DNA from: Streptomyces apocyni
GTDB taxonomy: Bacteria; Actinomycetota; Actinomycetes; Streptomycetales; Streptomycetaceae
DNA: 64,000 nucleotides
Assembly: GCF_009739465.1 (NCBI RefSeq)
Contig: NZ_WHOM01000045.1
Coordinates: forward strand, 124,001 to 188,000
Direction: 5' to 3'
The translations under genes were made by a program, and so were the position numbers. Positions 40,731 through 52,295 of the stretch are shown here, piece after piece. The notes beneath the pieces were generated by a model. It saw only the letters and a program-made list of their open reading frames with translations, did not search any database and was not told where the DNA came from. Positions within the stretch are counted from its first letter, which is position 1; every line of letters begins with the position of its first letter.

Positions 40731-42686
40731 ATGACGGCCGAGCTGGTCAGGGGGCAGAACCACGCCCTGCCACAGACTCGCCTGGAGATCCGGGTGTCGG
40801 CGGGAAAGCCGGTGGTCGCGGGGGCGACGCTCAGCGACCAGCAGGGCCAGGTGCGCGGCACCGAGTGGGTCGCCCACCCCGGCTCACCGCAGCTCCCCGG
40901 ACTCGAGGTCTCCCAGCAGGCGGCCGCCGACCATCGGCTCGCCGTGGACCTGGACGCGCTGCCGACCGCGGTGGACCGCGTCAACGTACTGCTCGCGCTG
41001 CCCACCGGCGTCGGCGGACCGGCCCGCTTCGGGGCGATAGCCGCTCCCTTCATCGCTGTCACTGGTCTGGACGGCACCGAGGTCGCCAGTTACACCATCA
41101 CCGACCTGGACGCCGAGTCCGCCGTCGTGGCCCTTGAGCTGTACCGCCGACAGGGCGCCTGGAAGGTGCGAGCCGTCGGTCAGGGCTACGCGGGCGGGCT
41201 GGCCGACATGCTGAGCGACCAGGGGCTGCCGGGGGCGCGTGAGATCGCCTCGCAGATCCTGGACGCGGTGGCGCGCGGGCTGGCCCGCTCGGTGTCCGCG
41301 CCGCCCCCGCGAACGGCGGACGGCGACCGCGTGCGGCGTACAGCCCCGGCGGCTGGGTCCTCGTCCGCCGCTGGCGGCGCAGCGTCGCGGCCCGCGCCTG
41401 ACCACCAGGCGCAACCGCAACCGCAACCTCAACCGCAGTCCGGCCCGCCGCAGCAGCCCGCGTCCGCCGCGTCAGATAGCCCCGTCAACTACACCCACCC
41501 GAAGCGTCGGCCCACCGCACCACCCGAGCCCCCGCCCAGCGCGCCCCCGACGCAGCCGGACCAGCCCGTCGCGGGCGACGCGACCGGCTGGGACATGGAA
41601 GAGCGGCTCTACAACCAGATCTGGGGCATGTTCGAGGACCTGGCCCGGGCTGTGGCGGCCTACCGCAGCGCGGTCGACTTCGCCGAGTCCCGCAGGGACC
41701 GGGAGCTCGACCAGGCCCTGTCCGACCCGCGCAGCCGGATCGGCGGTGCGGGCGACGCCGTCCGGGAGACGGCCCGCGCCAAGCACGCCCAGCTGGTCGA
41801 CCAGGCCCGGCAGGTGCTCGACCGCGACCTGGCGCAGCTCAAGGCCGAGGCCGATGTCGTCGAGCCCGCGCTGCCCCCGGCCTACGCCGCCTGGGACAAC
41901 CCGACCTGGCACGCCTACCGCGTCCCGTTCGAGGTCCCGATGGCCCTGCGCCTCGGCGATCTCCAGCTGCCCGAGAGCCCCGAACTCCAGATACCGCTGC
42001 TGGTCCGGCTGCCGCTGGAGCGCGGGCTGTGGATCGACAGCGGCCGCTCCCGGACGGATGCGGTCGCCGACTCCGGCGAACTGCGCCGCCTCGCGATGCA
42101 GACAGCGGTAGCGCATGCCGCCCGGCTGCTCGCCGTGTATCCCGTCGGCGGGTTCACCGTGCACGTCGTCGACCCGGCGGGTTCGGCCGCGCCCTCCCTG
42201 GCCCCGCTGGTGAACGCGGGCGTGCTCGCCGGGCCGCCCGCCGTCGGCGCGGCCGGCGTCATGGAGGTACTGGCGCGGCTCACCCAGCGGGTCGACCTGG
42301 TGCAGATGGCGGTCCGCGGGGGAGCGGCTGACTCGTTGCCGCCCGGCCTGGACACCGCGGAGCAACTGCTGATCGTCAACGACTTCCCGCACGGCTTCGA
42401 CGACCGCGCCGTGACCCAGCTGCGCTACCTCGCCGACGAGGGTCCGGCCGTCGGTGTGCACCTGATGATGGTCGCGGACCGCGAGGACGCCTCCCAGTTC
42501 GGGCCGGTGCTCGACCCGCTGTGGCGCTCGCTGCTGCGGCTCACACCCGTTCCCGACGACCACCTGGCCGACCCCTGGATCGGCCATGCCTGGACCTATC
42601 AGCCCGCGCTCATCCCGCCCGGCAGCCAGATCCTCCAGCAGGTGCTCGACCAGGTGGTGGCAGCGCGCCGCGCCTGGCTCCGCTGA
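40731..42686 (+). CDS. Large TerD-like protein with degenerate FtsK/HerA-like C-terminal domain
   Basis: In this 651-residue protein, residues 1-180 form a TerD-like domain (RLEIRVSAGKPVVAG, LAVDLDALPTAVDRVNVLLALP, ITDLDAESAVVALELYRRQGAWKVRAVGQGY). A Pro/Gln-rich linker (about 195-285) and a helical region follow. The C-terminus (about 400-650) looks like an FtsK/HerA ATPase: LLVRLPLERGLWIDSGR where Walker A should be, then FTVHVVDPAG, and LLIVNDFPHGFDDRAVTQLRYLADEGPAVGVHLMMVAD. There is no GKS/T, so it is probably an inactive or divergent nucleotide-binding domain. It lies 87 bp from terD and may be a Ter-system scaffold. The domain reading is inference. Confidence 0.8.
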   Translation: MTAELVRGQNHALPQTRLEIRVSAGKPVVAGATLSDQQGQVRGTEWVAHPGSPQLPGLEVSQQAAADHRLAVDLDALPTAVDRVNVLLALPTGVGGPARFGAIAAPFIAVTGLDGTEVASYTITDLDAESAVVALELYRRQGAWKVRAVGQGYAGGLADMLSDQGLPGAREIASQILDAVARGLARSVSAPPPRTADGDRVRRTAPAAGSSSAAGGAASRPAPDHQAQPQPQPQPQSGPPQQPASAASDSPVNYTHPKRRPTAPPEPPPSAPPTQPDQPVAGDATGWDMEERLYNQIWGMFEDLARAVAAYRSAVDFAESRRDRELDQALSDPRSRIGGAGDAVRETARAKHAQLVDQARQVLDRDLAQLKAEADVVEPALPPAYAAWDNPTWHAYRVPFEVPMALRLGDLQLPESPELQIPLLVRLPLERGLWIDSGRSRTDAVADSGELRRLAMQTAVAHAARLLAVYPVGGFTVHVVDPAGSAAPSLAPLVNAGVLAGPPAVGAAGVMEVLARLTQRVDLVQMAVRGGAADSLPPGLDTAEQLLIVNDFPHGFDDRAVTQLRYLADEGPAVGVHLMMVADREDASQFGPVLDPLWRSLLRLTPVPDDHLADPWIGHAWTYQPALIPPGSQILQQVLDQVVAARRAWLR

Positions 42687-42708
42687 GTCCCGGGCTATTG
42701 GTCAATTC

Positions 42709-42738
42709 TTTACTTGCGTTTGGTGTTTCCTGTACTGT
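42709..42738 (+). promoter_or_regulatory. Probable promoter of the terC riboswitch transcript
   Basis: TTTACT (42709-42714), an 18-bp spacer, and TACTGT (42733-42738) resemble a housekeeping promoter in an unusually AT-rich patch. The predicted transcript would begin about 5-8 bp downstream, just before the riboswitch P1 stem. This supports both calls. Confidence 0.5.
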
Positions 42739-42746
42739 TCTGCGTG

Positions 42747-42841
42747 CGGAGGGGAGTACTCCCTACTGCGATGTTCCCGTCAGTACGGACCCCTCAGGGT
42801 CCCGGGACGTCGGCCCGGGACCCGGGTGGAAGAGACCTCCG
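42747..42841 (+). ncRNA. yybP-ykoY-type Mn2+ riboswitch upstream of terC
   Basis: The P1 stem CGGAGG (42747-42752) pairs with CCTCCG (42836-42841). Inside, GGGGAGTA follows the 5' strand and GGTGGAAGAGACC precedes the 3' strand. These are the conserved core elements of actinobacterial yybP-ykoY leaders as remembered. The class binds Mn2+ and turns on TerC/MntP-type exporters. The centre has a strong GGGTCCCGGGAC-type helix. A covariance-model search was not run. The 3' strand and following TerC ribosome site GGAGG (42883-42887) suggest translational or transcriptional control. Confidence 0.7.
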
Positions 42842-42891
42842 GCAGCGCGACGCCGCTGATCGATGTGCCGTTACGTACTGCCGGAGGCGCA

Positions 42892-43923
42892 GTGAATGTT
42901 TCCCTGACCCTGTGGGTCCTGACGATCGTGGGCCTGATCGCCCTGATCGCCGTTGACTTCGTCATCGGGCGCAAGCCCCATGAGGTGTCCATCAAAGAAG
43001 CCGGAATCTGGACCGTCGTCTGGATCATTCTGGCGGCCCTGTTCGGGCTCGGCCTGTTCTTCTTCGGGGGCGCTGCGCCCGCCGGAGAGTTCTTCGCCGG
43101 GTACATCACCGAGAAGTCGCTGAGCGTCGACAACCTCTTCGTCTTCGTTCTGATCATGGCGAAGTTCTCGGTGCCGCCCCAGTACCAGCAGCGGGTCCTG
43201 CTGATCGGGGTCCTGATAGCCCTCGTACTCCGTGCGATCTTCATCGCCGCCGGAGCGGCGATCATCGCCAACTTCTCGTGGATCTTCTACCTCTTCGGGG
43301 CCTTCCTGATCTGGACCGCCTGGAAGCTGATCAAGGAAGCCAGAGGCGAGCAGAACGACGAGGAGTACGAGGAGAACCGCGCGCTGAAGGCGGTGGAGCG
43401 GCGCTTCGGCGTGGCCGACCGCTACCACGGCACCAAGCTGTGGATCGAGGAGAACGGCCGACGGGTCATGACCCCGATGCTGGTCGTCATGCTCGCGATC
43501 GGCACCACCGACGTGCTCTTCGCGCTCGACTCCATCCCGGCGATCTTCGGCCTGACTCAGGACCCGTACATCGTCTTCACCGCCAACGCCTTCGCCCTGA
43601 TGGGGCTGCGGCAGCTGTACTTCCTGATCGGCGGACTGCTCAAGAAGCTGGTTCACCTGAGCTACGGCCTGTCGGTCATCCTCGGCTTCATCGGCGTCAA
43701 GCTGGTGCTGCACGCCCTGCACGAGTCCGGTGTGCACGTGCCGGAGATCTCCATCCCGGTCTCGCTGGGCGTCATCTGCGCGGTGCTGGTCGTCACGACC
43801 ATCACCAGCCTGGTGGCCGCCAGGAAGCAGTCAGAGGTCGAGGCGGCCGAGGCGACTGAAGCCGCCGAGGTGTCCGGGACGACGGAGGCAGACGAGCGGG
43901 AGGCCGAGCACCGCCCGGTGTAG
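42892..43923 (+). CDS. terC: TerC/Alx-family integral membrane protein (metal exporter-like)
   Basis: This 343-residue protein with 8-9 predicted helices has the TerC landmarks FFGGAAPAGEFFAGYITEKSLSVDNLFVFVLIMAKF (E-x-S-L-S-x-D-N-x-F) and MLAIGTTDVLFALDSIPAIFGLTQDPYIVFTANAFALMGLRQLYFLIGGLL (D-x-x-F-A-x-D-S-I-P-A). These acidic motifs bind metal. TerC/Alx proteins export Mn2+ and help metalate secreted enzymes. GTG 42892 is fixed by GGAGG (42883-42887). The C-terminal tail is Glu/Ala-rich. It is controlled by the upstream riboswitch, consistent with Mn2+ export. It follows the TerD genes but probably has its own promoter. Confidence 0.97.
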   Translation: MNVSLTLWVLTIVGLIALIAVDFVIGRKPHEVSIKEAGIWTVVWIILAALFGLGLFFFGGAAPAGEFFAGYITEKSLSVDNLFVFVLIMAKFSVPPQYQQRVLLIGVLIALVLRAIFIAAGAAIIANFSWIFYLFGAFLIWTAWKLIKEARGEQNDEEYEENRALKAVERRFGVADRYHGTKLWIEENGRRVMTPMLVVMLAIGTTDVLFALDSIPAIFGLTQDPYIVFTANAFALMGLRQLYFLIGGLLKKLVHLSYGLSVILGFIGVKLVLHALHESGVHVPEISIPVSLGVICAVLVVTTITSLVAARKQSEVEAAEATEAAEVSGTTEADEREAEHRPV

Positions 43924-43954
43924 AGCGGCGGCCCGCAGGACCCCGCGCGTGCGC

Positions 43955-45007
43955 TCAGTACCGTACGGTGATGCGCCGCGCGGGGCCGTCCACCCGCACC
44001 ACACCGCCGTACGGGATCACCGCCTGGGGGTCTGTGTGCCCCAGGTCGACATCGAAGACGGCCAGGGTTTCTGGGGCGTAGGTCGCCAGCGCGCGCAGTA
44101 CGGCTTCGCGCTGTACGCGCGCGTAGTGGGCTTTCGCCGTGGCGTCGTGGGGCTTGTCGAACGACCAGGCCTTGGCCCGGCCAAAGAGCAGGGCGGGGAA
44201 GCGCCGCAGCAGTCCGCGCTCGCCCATGTTGCGCAGGATCCTGAAGACCTCGTCGCCGGTGGGCAGTTCCTCGGAGGTCTCCAGGAACAGCACACATCCG
44301 TCGTACGCGGACAGGTCACGCTGGATCTCCCGGTCCGCCATCAGCATCCAGGAAAGGATCTCCAGGTTCCCGCCCCACGAGCGGCCCTCCACCACCCGGT
44401 CGGGCTGGTGCCAGATCCAGCCGCCGCCCGGCTCGGTTTCCGGCACCTGCTCGAAGGTCGCGGGATCCTCCCAGGGACGGTTGACGTCGCCGTAACGCGG
44501 GGCCGGGCGCAGTTCGTAGGACCCGGAGCTGAAGAGCGCGGCCCGCAGCGACTCCTCGGTCAGCGGGTCCATCGCGCCGGGCCTGCCCAGCTCGACCATC
44601 ACGCTGGCCCCGTGGAAGCCGACGATGCCGGTGTTCCGCAGGTACATCAGCAGGTTGGTGTTGTCGCTGTATCCGAAGAACGGCTTGGGGTTGGCCCGTA
44701 GCAACTCCCGGTCGAGCAGTGGCAGGACCGTGATCTGGTCGTCGCCGCCGATGCTGGAGATCACCGCCTTGATCTCCGGGTCGGCGAACGCCGCGTGGAT
44801 GTCGTCGGCCCGCTCCTGCGCGGTCGACCCCATCTTCCGGGTCGTCGGGTACTCGACCGGCCGCAGCCCGAAGTCCTCACGGAGCCGGGTGAGCCCGAGC
44901 TCGTACGGAAGCGGAAAGAGCCCGGGCAGTCCACTGGAAGGGGAGATGACGGCGACCCGGTCACCGGGAGACGGCTTGGGCGGGTACACGGGTATCGGCA
45001 TGGTCAT
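43955..45007 (-). CDS. S66-family peptidase (LD-carboxypeptidase-like)
   Basis: This 350-residue protein has the N-terminal start PPKPSPGDRVAVISPSSG and FGYSDNTNLLMYL, the nucleophile serine motif (G-Y-S-D) of S66 peptidases. WGGNLEILSWML and CVLFLETSEELP (the conserved Glu region) follow, then DVDLGHTDPQAVIPYG with the catalytic histidine. Family members are LD-carboxypeptidases of peptidoglycan recycling or MccF-type microcin immunity enzymes that cleave aminoacyl nucleotides. It overlaps closely with the upstream metallo-hydrolase gene. ATG 45007 or 45001 could start it; which subgroup is unclear. Confidence 0.95.
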   Translation of the reverse strand: MTMPIPVYPPKPSPGDRVAVISPSSGLPGLFPLPYELGLTRLREDFGLRPVEYPTTRKMGSTAQERADDIHAAFADPEIKAVISSIGGDDQITVLPLLDRELLRANPKPFFGYSDNTNLLMYLRNTGIVGFHGASVMVELGRPGAMDPLTEESLRAALFSSGSYELRPAPRYGDVNRPWEDPATFEQVPETEPGGGWIWHQPDRVVEGRSWGGNLEILSWMLMADREIQRDLSAYDGCVLFLETSEELPTGDEVFRILRNMGERGLLRRFPALLFGRAKAWSFDKPHDATAKAHYARVQREAVLRALATYAPETLAVFDVDLGHTDPQAVIPYGGVVRVDGPARRITVRY

Positions 45008-45012
45008 TACCG

Positions 45013-45669
45013 TCACCAGCCGCGCTCCCGCCACTCCGCCAGATGTGGGCGCTCGGCGCCGAGTGTGGTGTCGTTGCCGTGGCCCGGGTAGACCCAGGTC
45101 TCGTCGGGGAGCGCCGCGAAGATCTTCGTCTCCACGTCGTCGACCAGGCGCGCGAACGCCTCTGGATCACCCCAGGTGTTGCCCACGCCACCCGGGAAGA
45201 GGCAGTCGCCGGTGAAGACATGGGGGTGGCCTTGCGGATCGTCGAAGATCAGGGCGATGGAGCCGGGCGTGTGCCCCACCAGATGGCGGGCGGTGAGCTC
45301 GACGCGGCCTACCCGCACCGTGTCCCCGTCCTCGACGGGGACGTCGGTCGGCACCGGGATTCCCTCGGCGTCGTACCGCCCCGCGTAGGTGCGCGCACCG
45401 GTCGCGTCCACGACCTCGCGCAGCGCCCCCCAGTGGTCGCCGTGCTGGTGGGTGGTGACCACACCGGTGATGCCGCTGTCCCCGATCAGGCTCAGCAGGG
45501 TGTGTGGCTCGGCGGCCGCGTCGATCAGCAGCTGCTCGCCGGTGGCCCGGCAGCGCAGCAGATAGGCGTTGTTGTCCATGGGGCCGACGGCGACCTTGGA
45601 GATCATCAGGTCGGCCAGCTCGTGGACATCCGCAGGACCGCCGACCTTCACCGCTCCGCTGTACGTCAT
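45013..45669 (-). CDS. MBL-fold metallo-hydrolase (glyoxalase II-like)
   Basis: This 218-residue metallo-beta-lactamase-fold hydrolase has the zinc motif TTHQHGDHWGAL (H-x-H-x-D-H), HLVGHTPGSIALIF, VFTGDCLFPGG and WVYPGHGNDTTLGAERPHL. These are the ligand set of glyoxalase II-type hydrolases that cleave thioesters such as S-lactoyl adducts of low-molecular-weight thiols. In Streptomyces the thiol would be mycothiol. ATG 45669 was preferred because the upstream extension is Arg/Cys-rich and not conserved. It is coupled to the S66 peptidase gene and follows a mycothiol-dependent isomerase-like gene, so a thiol-linked role is reasonable. Confidence 0.95.
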   Translation of the reverse strand: MTYSGAVKVGGPADVHELADLMISKVAVGPMDNNAYLLRCRATGEQLLIDAAAEPHTLLSLIGDSGITGVVTTHQHGDHWGALREVVDATGARTYAGRYDAEGIPVPTDVPVEDGDTVRVGRVELTARHLVGHTPGSIALIFDDPQGHPHVFTGDCLFPGGVGNTWGDPEAFARLVDDVETKIFAALPDETWVYPGHGNDTTLGAERPHLAEWRERGW

Positions 45670-45679
45670 GGACGTCAGC

Positions 45680-46366
45680 CTACAGAGCCGGGAGCACCGG
45701 CAGGAGCGTCCCGTCACACTCGAGCCCGGCGCCCTGGCGGCGGCCGGCGAGCCAGCCGAGCAGGTCAGGGGCGGAGCCGATGACCGAGACGGGATCGCCG
45801 TCGCGGCTGCCGGTGCTCCACTGCCTGCCGTCGGTCGCGGTGATCAGGACCAGCGGCAGGGTCGCGTTGCCCGCGAAGCGGTCCACGAGGAAGTCGATCT
45901 CCCGGCCGGTGAATTCCTCCGACAGGTCCTCCAGCTCGTACCCGATACCGAGGTCGACATGGTGCAGCTCGACCTCGACCAGCCGTCGGAAGGGGATGCG
46001 TGAGGCCGAGTCGGTGACGCCGTTGCGCAGCTCGACGGTGCGTGACCAGTCGCTGTCCGCCGTCGCCGCCTCCTGGAAGCGGGCGGCGCTGTCGCGCACG
46101 TCGGCCAGCTGCGTGGCGAGCGGCCGGGGAGCGTCCCGCGCGATGTCGCCGTCGCGTGCCTCGGCACTGACGTACATGGGGCGTCCGGCGAACACGTTGA
46201 CGAGCGCGTCGGCGTTGCGCGCCAGATGCGCCAGGACGTGGCCGCGGGTCCATCCGGGCAGCCGGGACGGAGCGGCGACCGCCGCGTCGTCCAGTTTGGC
46301 GGCAGCGGTGAGCAGCCGGTCGGTCGCTTCGCGTACAAGAGCCAGGTCGCGCACATGATCATTCAT
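45680..46366 (-). CDS. Maleylpyruvate isomerase-family mycothiol-dependent enzyme
   Basis: This 228-residue four-helix DinB-type protein has the MDMPI signature LPGWTRGHVLAHLARNADALVNV (metal-ligand H in GHVLAHLARNA), VEVELHHVDLGIGYELEDL (second His pair) and a C-terminal domain with ITATDGRQW and GSAPDLLGWLAGR. Such proteins bind mycothiol and Zn/Ni and serve as thiol-dependent isomerases or transferases. Its stop lies 10 bp from the metallo-hydrolase start, so the three genes (45680-46366, 45013-45669, 43955-45007) form one unit. The substrate is unknown. Confidence 0.95.
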   Translation of the reverse strand: MNDHVRDLALVREATDRLLTAAAKLDDAAVAAPSRLPGWTRGHVLAHLARNADALVNVFAGRPMYVSAEARDGDIARDAPRPLATQLADVRDSAARFQEAATADSDWSRTVELRNGVTDSASRIPFRRLVEVELHHVDLGIGYELEDLSEEFTGREIDFLVDRFAGNATLPLVLITATDGRQWSTGSRDGDPVSVIGSAPDLLGWLAGRRQGAGLECDGTLLPVLPAL

Positions 46367-46424
46367 GGCATCGACGATAGTCCCGCCACTCGATTGGGTG
46401 AAGGTGGCAGACCAGCTCCGTAAA

Positions 46425-46440
46425 TCGAATGTGCGTGCTA
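46425..46440 (+). promoter_or_regulatory. Possible LexA-like box upstream of uvrA
   Basis: TCGAAT-GTGC-GTGCTA matches the actinobacterial SOS-box pattern TCGAAC-N4-GTTCGA at about 9 of 12 positions. It lies about 115 bp upstream of uvrA. The downstream half is poor, so this is a weak candidate. Confidence 0.3.
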
Positions 46441-46553
46441 TACGCTCGGGAGAGGCATCATTTGTAGTGACCAGTCCATCGATGTGGTGGCCCCCTCTAA
46501 CCTGTGGGACGGGGGCCCCGCCCCCGCTTCTCTGAAGAAAGGTGCGGACCGGC

Positions 46554-49595
<3,042 letters not shown>

Positions 49596-49653
49596 CCCCC
49601 GGCCCGCCGCGCAGGCGGGCAACCCCGCATGGCGCGGTGGTGTCTGTCTGGGC

Positions 49654-49692
49654 AGCGGGCAACAGCCCGTAGCCGCGGGCAACAGCCCGTAG
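49654..49692 (+). repeat. Direct-repeated hairpin CGGGCAACAGCCCGTAG x2
   Basis: The 17-bp unit occurs twice with 3 bp between copies, and each can form a CGGGC/GCCCG stem with an AACA loop. The position, just after uvrA, suits a weak tandem terminator. It also overlaps the upstream in-frame extension of the next gene. Confidence 0.6.
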
Positions 49693-49709
49693 GCGACGAG
49701 ACGGGGCCC

Positions 49710-51656
49710 ATGGGGGGCGAAGCACGCGTGCACGGGGACGACGAGGGGCACGAGGGAGCCAGCGGAGGGCGCACCAGCACCGTGCGCAGGCGGCCCCCGC
49801 CCGACCAGCGGGAGCCGCGCCCGCGCCCGGACGGGCCGCGCCTCGTACGGGAGGCGGCCGTCCGCGCGCTGGGACGGCACAACCCCTTTAGCGTGGGGCT
49901 CATGTGGACCGAGGGCCGGATGGGGACCGCCAGGTCGGCGGGCCAGCACCTCGTCCGCATAGGGCGCCATCCCTACTGGGACCGCCCGCACGAGAAGTAC
50001 CTGATCCGCCGCTGGCCCGACCTCACCGCGACCTGTGTCGCCACGGCCTTCTTCTGGCTGTCACTGACCCCCTCGCTGGTGCCCAGGCCCTGGTTCCTGC
50101 AAGGGGTGATCGGCGGAATCACCGCGGCGATCGGCTACGCCGTGGGCTCGGTGATCAGCACCCTCGTCCGCGCGCTGATCCGGCGACGCCCGAGCCCACG
50201 CGTACGGACCCGCTGCTGGCAGGCCTACTGGGTGCTCAGCCCCGCCCTCAGCGGCTGGTTGATCTCTGAGAGCGCGGAGATGCAGCGCCAGCTGCGCGCC
50301 TTGCAGGGCCTGCCGCCCGCCCTCACCTGGCACGCCCTGATGATCGCGCTGATGTCGCTGGCCATCTGTCTGGTCATCCTCGTCCTGGCCCGTACGGTCC
50401 GACTCGGTTCCAGCAAGCTGATCCACGGTCTGGGACGGCTGCTTCCGCGCCCCGTGGCGGTCACCATCGGCCTGGTGCTCAGCGCGATGGCCGTCACCGT
50501 CGGGCTGCGGGACGTGGTCTTCGACCGCGGAGTGATCGACGTCGTGGACCGGATCGCCAAGGCCACCAACTTCGGCACCAAGGACGGCATCGAGGAGCCG
50601 ACGTCCCGACTGGTCTCCGGCGGCCCGGGCTCCCTGATCGCCTGGCAGGACCTGGGGTTCCAGGGACGTAACTTCGCCGGGTCCGTACCGACCCGCGCGC
50701 AGATCGCCGCGTATCACGGCAGCGCCGCCACCGACCCGATCCGGATCTACATCAGTTCGCCCGAGCCCGCGGCGTTCAGCGAGCGGGACCCCTTCAAGGA
50801 CCAGGCCGAACTCGCCGTACGGGAACTGAAACGCACCGGGGCGTTCGACCGTGAGGTGCTGGTCGTCGCCGGGACCACCGGGTCCGGCTGGATCGACCCC
50901 AGGGTCGCGGAGTCACTCGAATACATGTACGGCGGCGACACCGCGATCGTCGCCGTGCAGTACTCGTATCTGCCGAGCTGGGTGTCCTTCCTGGTCGACA
51001 AGGAGAAGGCCGGTGAGGCCACCCGGGAGCTGGTCACCGCGGTCCGCGCGGAGGTGGACGCACGGCCCGAGGGGAGCCGTCCGAAGTTCGCGGTCACCGG
51101 CGAGAGCCTGGGGGCGTACGCGATCGAGGACACCTACGGCAGCGTCGACGGACTGCTCGGACAGGTTGACGCGGCGCTGCTGGCCGGGGTGCCGCACTTC
51201 TCACCCGTGTCCCAGGAGATCCGCTCCCGCCGCGACCCGGGCAGTCCGGTGTGGCGGCCGCAGTTCGAGGACGGCCGGAACATCCGGTTCGCACAGTTCC
51301 CCGAGGACCTGGAACGACCTCCGGCCGACTGGGGCCAGCCGCGCGTGGTCTATCTGCAGAACGCCTCGGACCCGGTCGTCTGGTGGTCCACCGACCTGCT
51401 CTTCCAGCGCCCCGAGTGGATGAACCAGCCGCTGGGGCCCGACGTCACGCCCGAGATCAACTGGTTCCCGTTCGTCGCTTTCTGGCAGACGACCGTGGAC
51501 ATGGCCGTCTCGTACGGAGTGGACGCGCCGCACGGTCACCGGTACGGAGCCGGGTCGGTGAACGGCTGGGCCGCCGTACTGCCGCCGAAGGGCTGGACGG
51601 ACCAGGACACGGAGCTGCTGCGGAAGCACATCGAGGCACGCAGGGCGCCCTACTGA
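49710..51656 (+). CDS. Membrane alpha/beta-hydrolase (DUF2319-type)
   Basis: This protein of about 648 residues has an N-terminal region with four to five transmembrane helices (TATCVATAFFWLSLTPSLVP, VIGGITAAIGYAVGSVIS, ALMIALMSLAICLVILVLA, VAVTIGLVLSAMAVTVGL). A cytoplasmic or exported alpha/beta-hydrolase domain follows, with VTGESLGAYA (G-x-S-x-G nucleophile elbow), DAALLAGVPHFSPV and QNASDPVVWW. This matches the actinobacterial alpha/beta-hydrolase family with an N-terminal membrane domain; related enzymes act on lipids. The start is uncertain (ATG 49710, or ATG 49902 nearer the conserved region); neither has a strong ribosome site. The substrate is unknown. Confidence 0.88.
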   Translation: MGGEARVHGDDEGHEGASGGRTSTVRRRPPPDQREPRPRPDGPRLVREAAVRALGRHNPFSVGLMWTEGRMGTARSAGQHLVRIGRHPYWDRPHEKYLIRRWPDLTATCVATAFFWLSLTPSLVPRPWFLQGVIGGITAAIGYAVGSVISTLVRALIRRRPSPRVRTRCWQAYWVLSPALSGWLISESAEMQRQLRALQGLPPALTWHALMIALMSLAICLVILVLARTVRLGSSKLIHGLGRLLPRPVAVTIGLVLSAMAVTVGLRDVVFDRGVIDVVDRIAKATNFGTKDGIEEPTSRLVSGGPGSLIAWQDLGFQGRNFAGSVPTRAQIAAYHGSAATDPIRIYISSPEPAAFSERDPFKDQAELAVRELKRTGAFDREVLVVAGTTGSGWIDPRVAESLEYMYGGDTAIVAVQYSYLPSWVSFLVDKEKAGEATRELVTAVRAEVDARPEGSRPKFAVTGESLGAYAIEDTYGSVDGLLGQVDAALLAGVPHFSPVSQEIRSRRDPGSPVWRPQFEDGRNIRFAQFPEDLERPPADWGQPRVVYLQNASDPVVWWSTDLLFQRPEWMNQPLGPDVTPEINWFPFVAFWQTTVDMAVSYGVDAPHGHRYGAGSVNGWAAVLPPKGWTDQDTELLRKHIEARRAPY

Positions 51657-51661
51657 CACCA

Positions 51662-51673
51662 CAGGGCGCCCTG
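51662..51673. other. Perfect 12-bp palindrome CAGGGCGCCCTG
   Basis: This palindrome follows the alpha/beta-hydrolase stop codon, and the last codons of the gene carry a partial copy (CAGGGCGCCCTAC). It may be part of a terminator. The region to 51824 otherwise holds C/A-rich repeats and the Rieske promoter. Confidence 0.4.
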
Positions 51674-51824
51674 ACACCGCAGAGCGCCCCACGGAAACCA
51701 CAGGGAACCCCTGGGCGCGCTACGGAAACCGAGCTGACCAGGCAGACCGAGCCCGGCGTCAGGGCCCGTGATCTGTGCCGGTATCGTCGGGTGCGTCACC
51801 ACCCCCCTGCCCCGTGGAGCCCCC

Positions 51825-52256
51825 ATGCCCGGCCAGCCCGCCGCCCGTCGCACCGTGCTGAAAGGCGCCGCCCTCGCGGGAGCGGCGGGCCTCGGCGCGG
51901 CGGCCTGCTCGACCGAGTCGAAGCTGGGGCATGCGCAGAACCCCGTCCCCACCGCCCCCGTACACCTGGGCGAGGCCGAGGTGGTCCCGGCGGGCGGCGC
52001 CCGGCTCTACCGTGACCAGCGCCTGGTGGTCTGCCGCTCCGCCGACGGGCAGCAGTACAAGGCCTTCAGCGCCCAGTGCACCCACGCGGGCTGCGCCCTG
52101 GACGAGGTCGTGGACAACGAGGCCAACTGCCCTTGCCACGGCAGCAGGTTCGACGTGACCACCGGCAAGGCACTCAAGGGCCCGGCGACCGTGCCACTGC
52201 CCGAGGTGCCGCTCACGACGGAGAACGGCAACCTGATCGCGGGCCCGCCCGCCTGA
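51825..52256 (+). CDS. Rieske (2Fe-2S) lipoprotein with Tat signal
   Basis: This 143-residue protein has a twin-arginine signal RRTVLKGAALAGAAGLGAAAC whose lipobox (AAAC) predicts Tat export and lipid attachment. The Rieske cluster motifs are CTHAGC (Cys-x-His) and CPCHGSRFD (Cys-x2-His), within VVCRSADGQQYKAFSAQCTHAGC. It is an electron-transfer module at the outer membrane-side surface; the partner enzyme is not encoded nearby. ATG 51825 begins just before the RR motif. Single-domain exported Rieske proteins are common in actinobacteria. Confidence 0.96.
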   Translation: MPGQPAARRTVLKGAALAGAAGLGAAACSTESKLGHAQNPVPTAPVHLGEAEVVPAGGARLYRDQRLVVCRSADGQQYKAFSAQCTHAGCALDEVVDNEANCPCHGSRFDVTTGKALKGPATVPLPEVPLTTENGNLIAGPPA

Positions 52257-52295
52257 CCGCCCGTGTGCCACAGGCTGCGCCAAAGGCCCTGACGA

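Noticed and set aside
37740..40877. 1045-codon open frame antisense to uvrB and terD
   Set aside because: GC-rich codon bias opens the complementary frame; the translation is low-complexity and the sense strand encodes well-conserved UvrB and TerD.
46482..46503. PafBC-type promoter at uvrA
   Set aside because: GGTG-N8-TAACCT keeps only half of the TGTCRGTG box and lies about 50 bp from the start codon, so it does not share the uvrB/uvrC/ogt layout.
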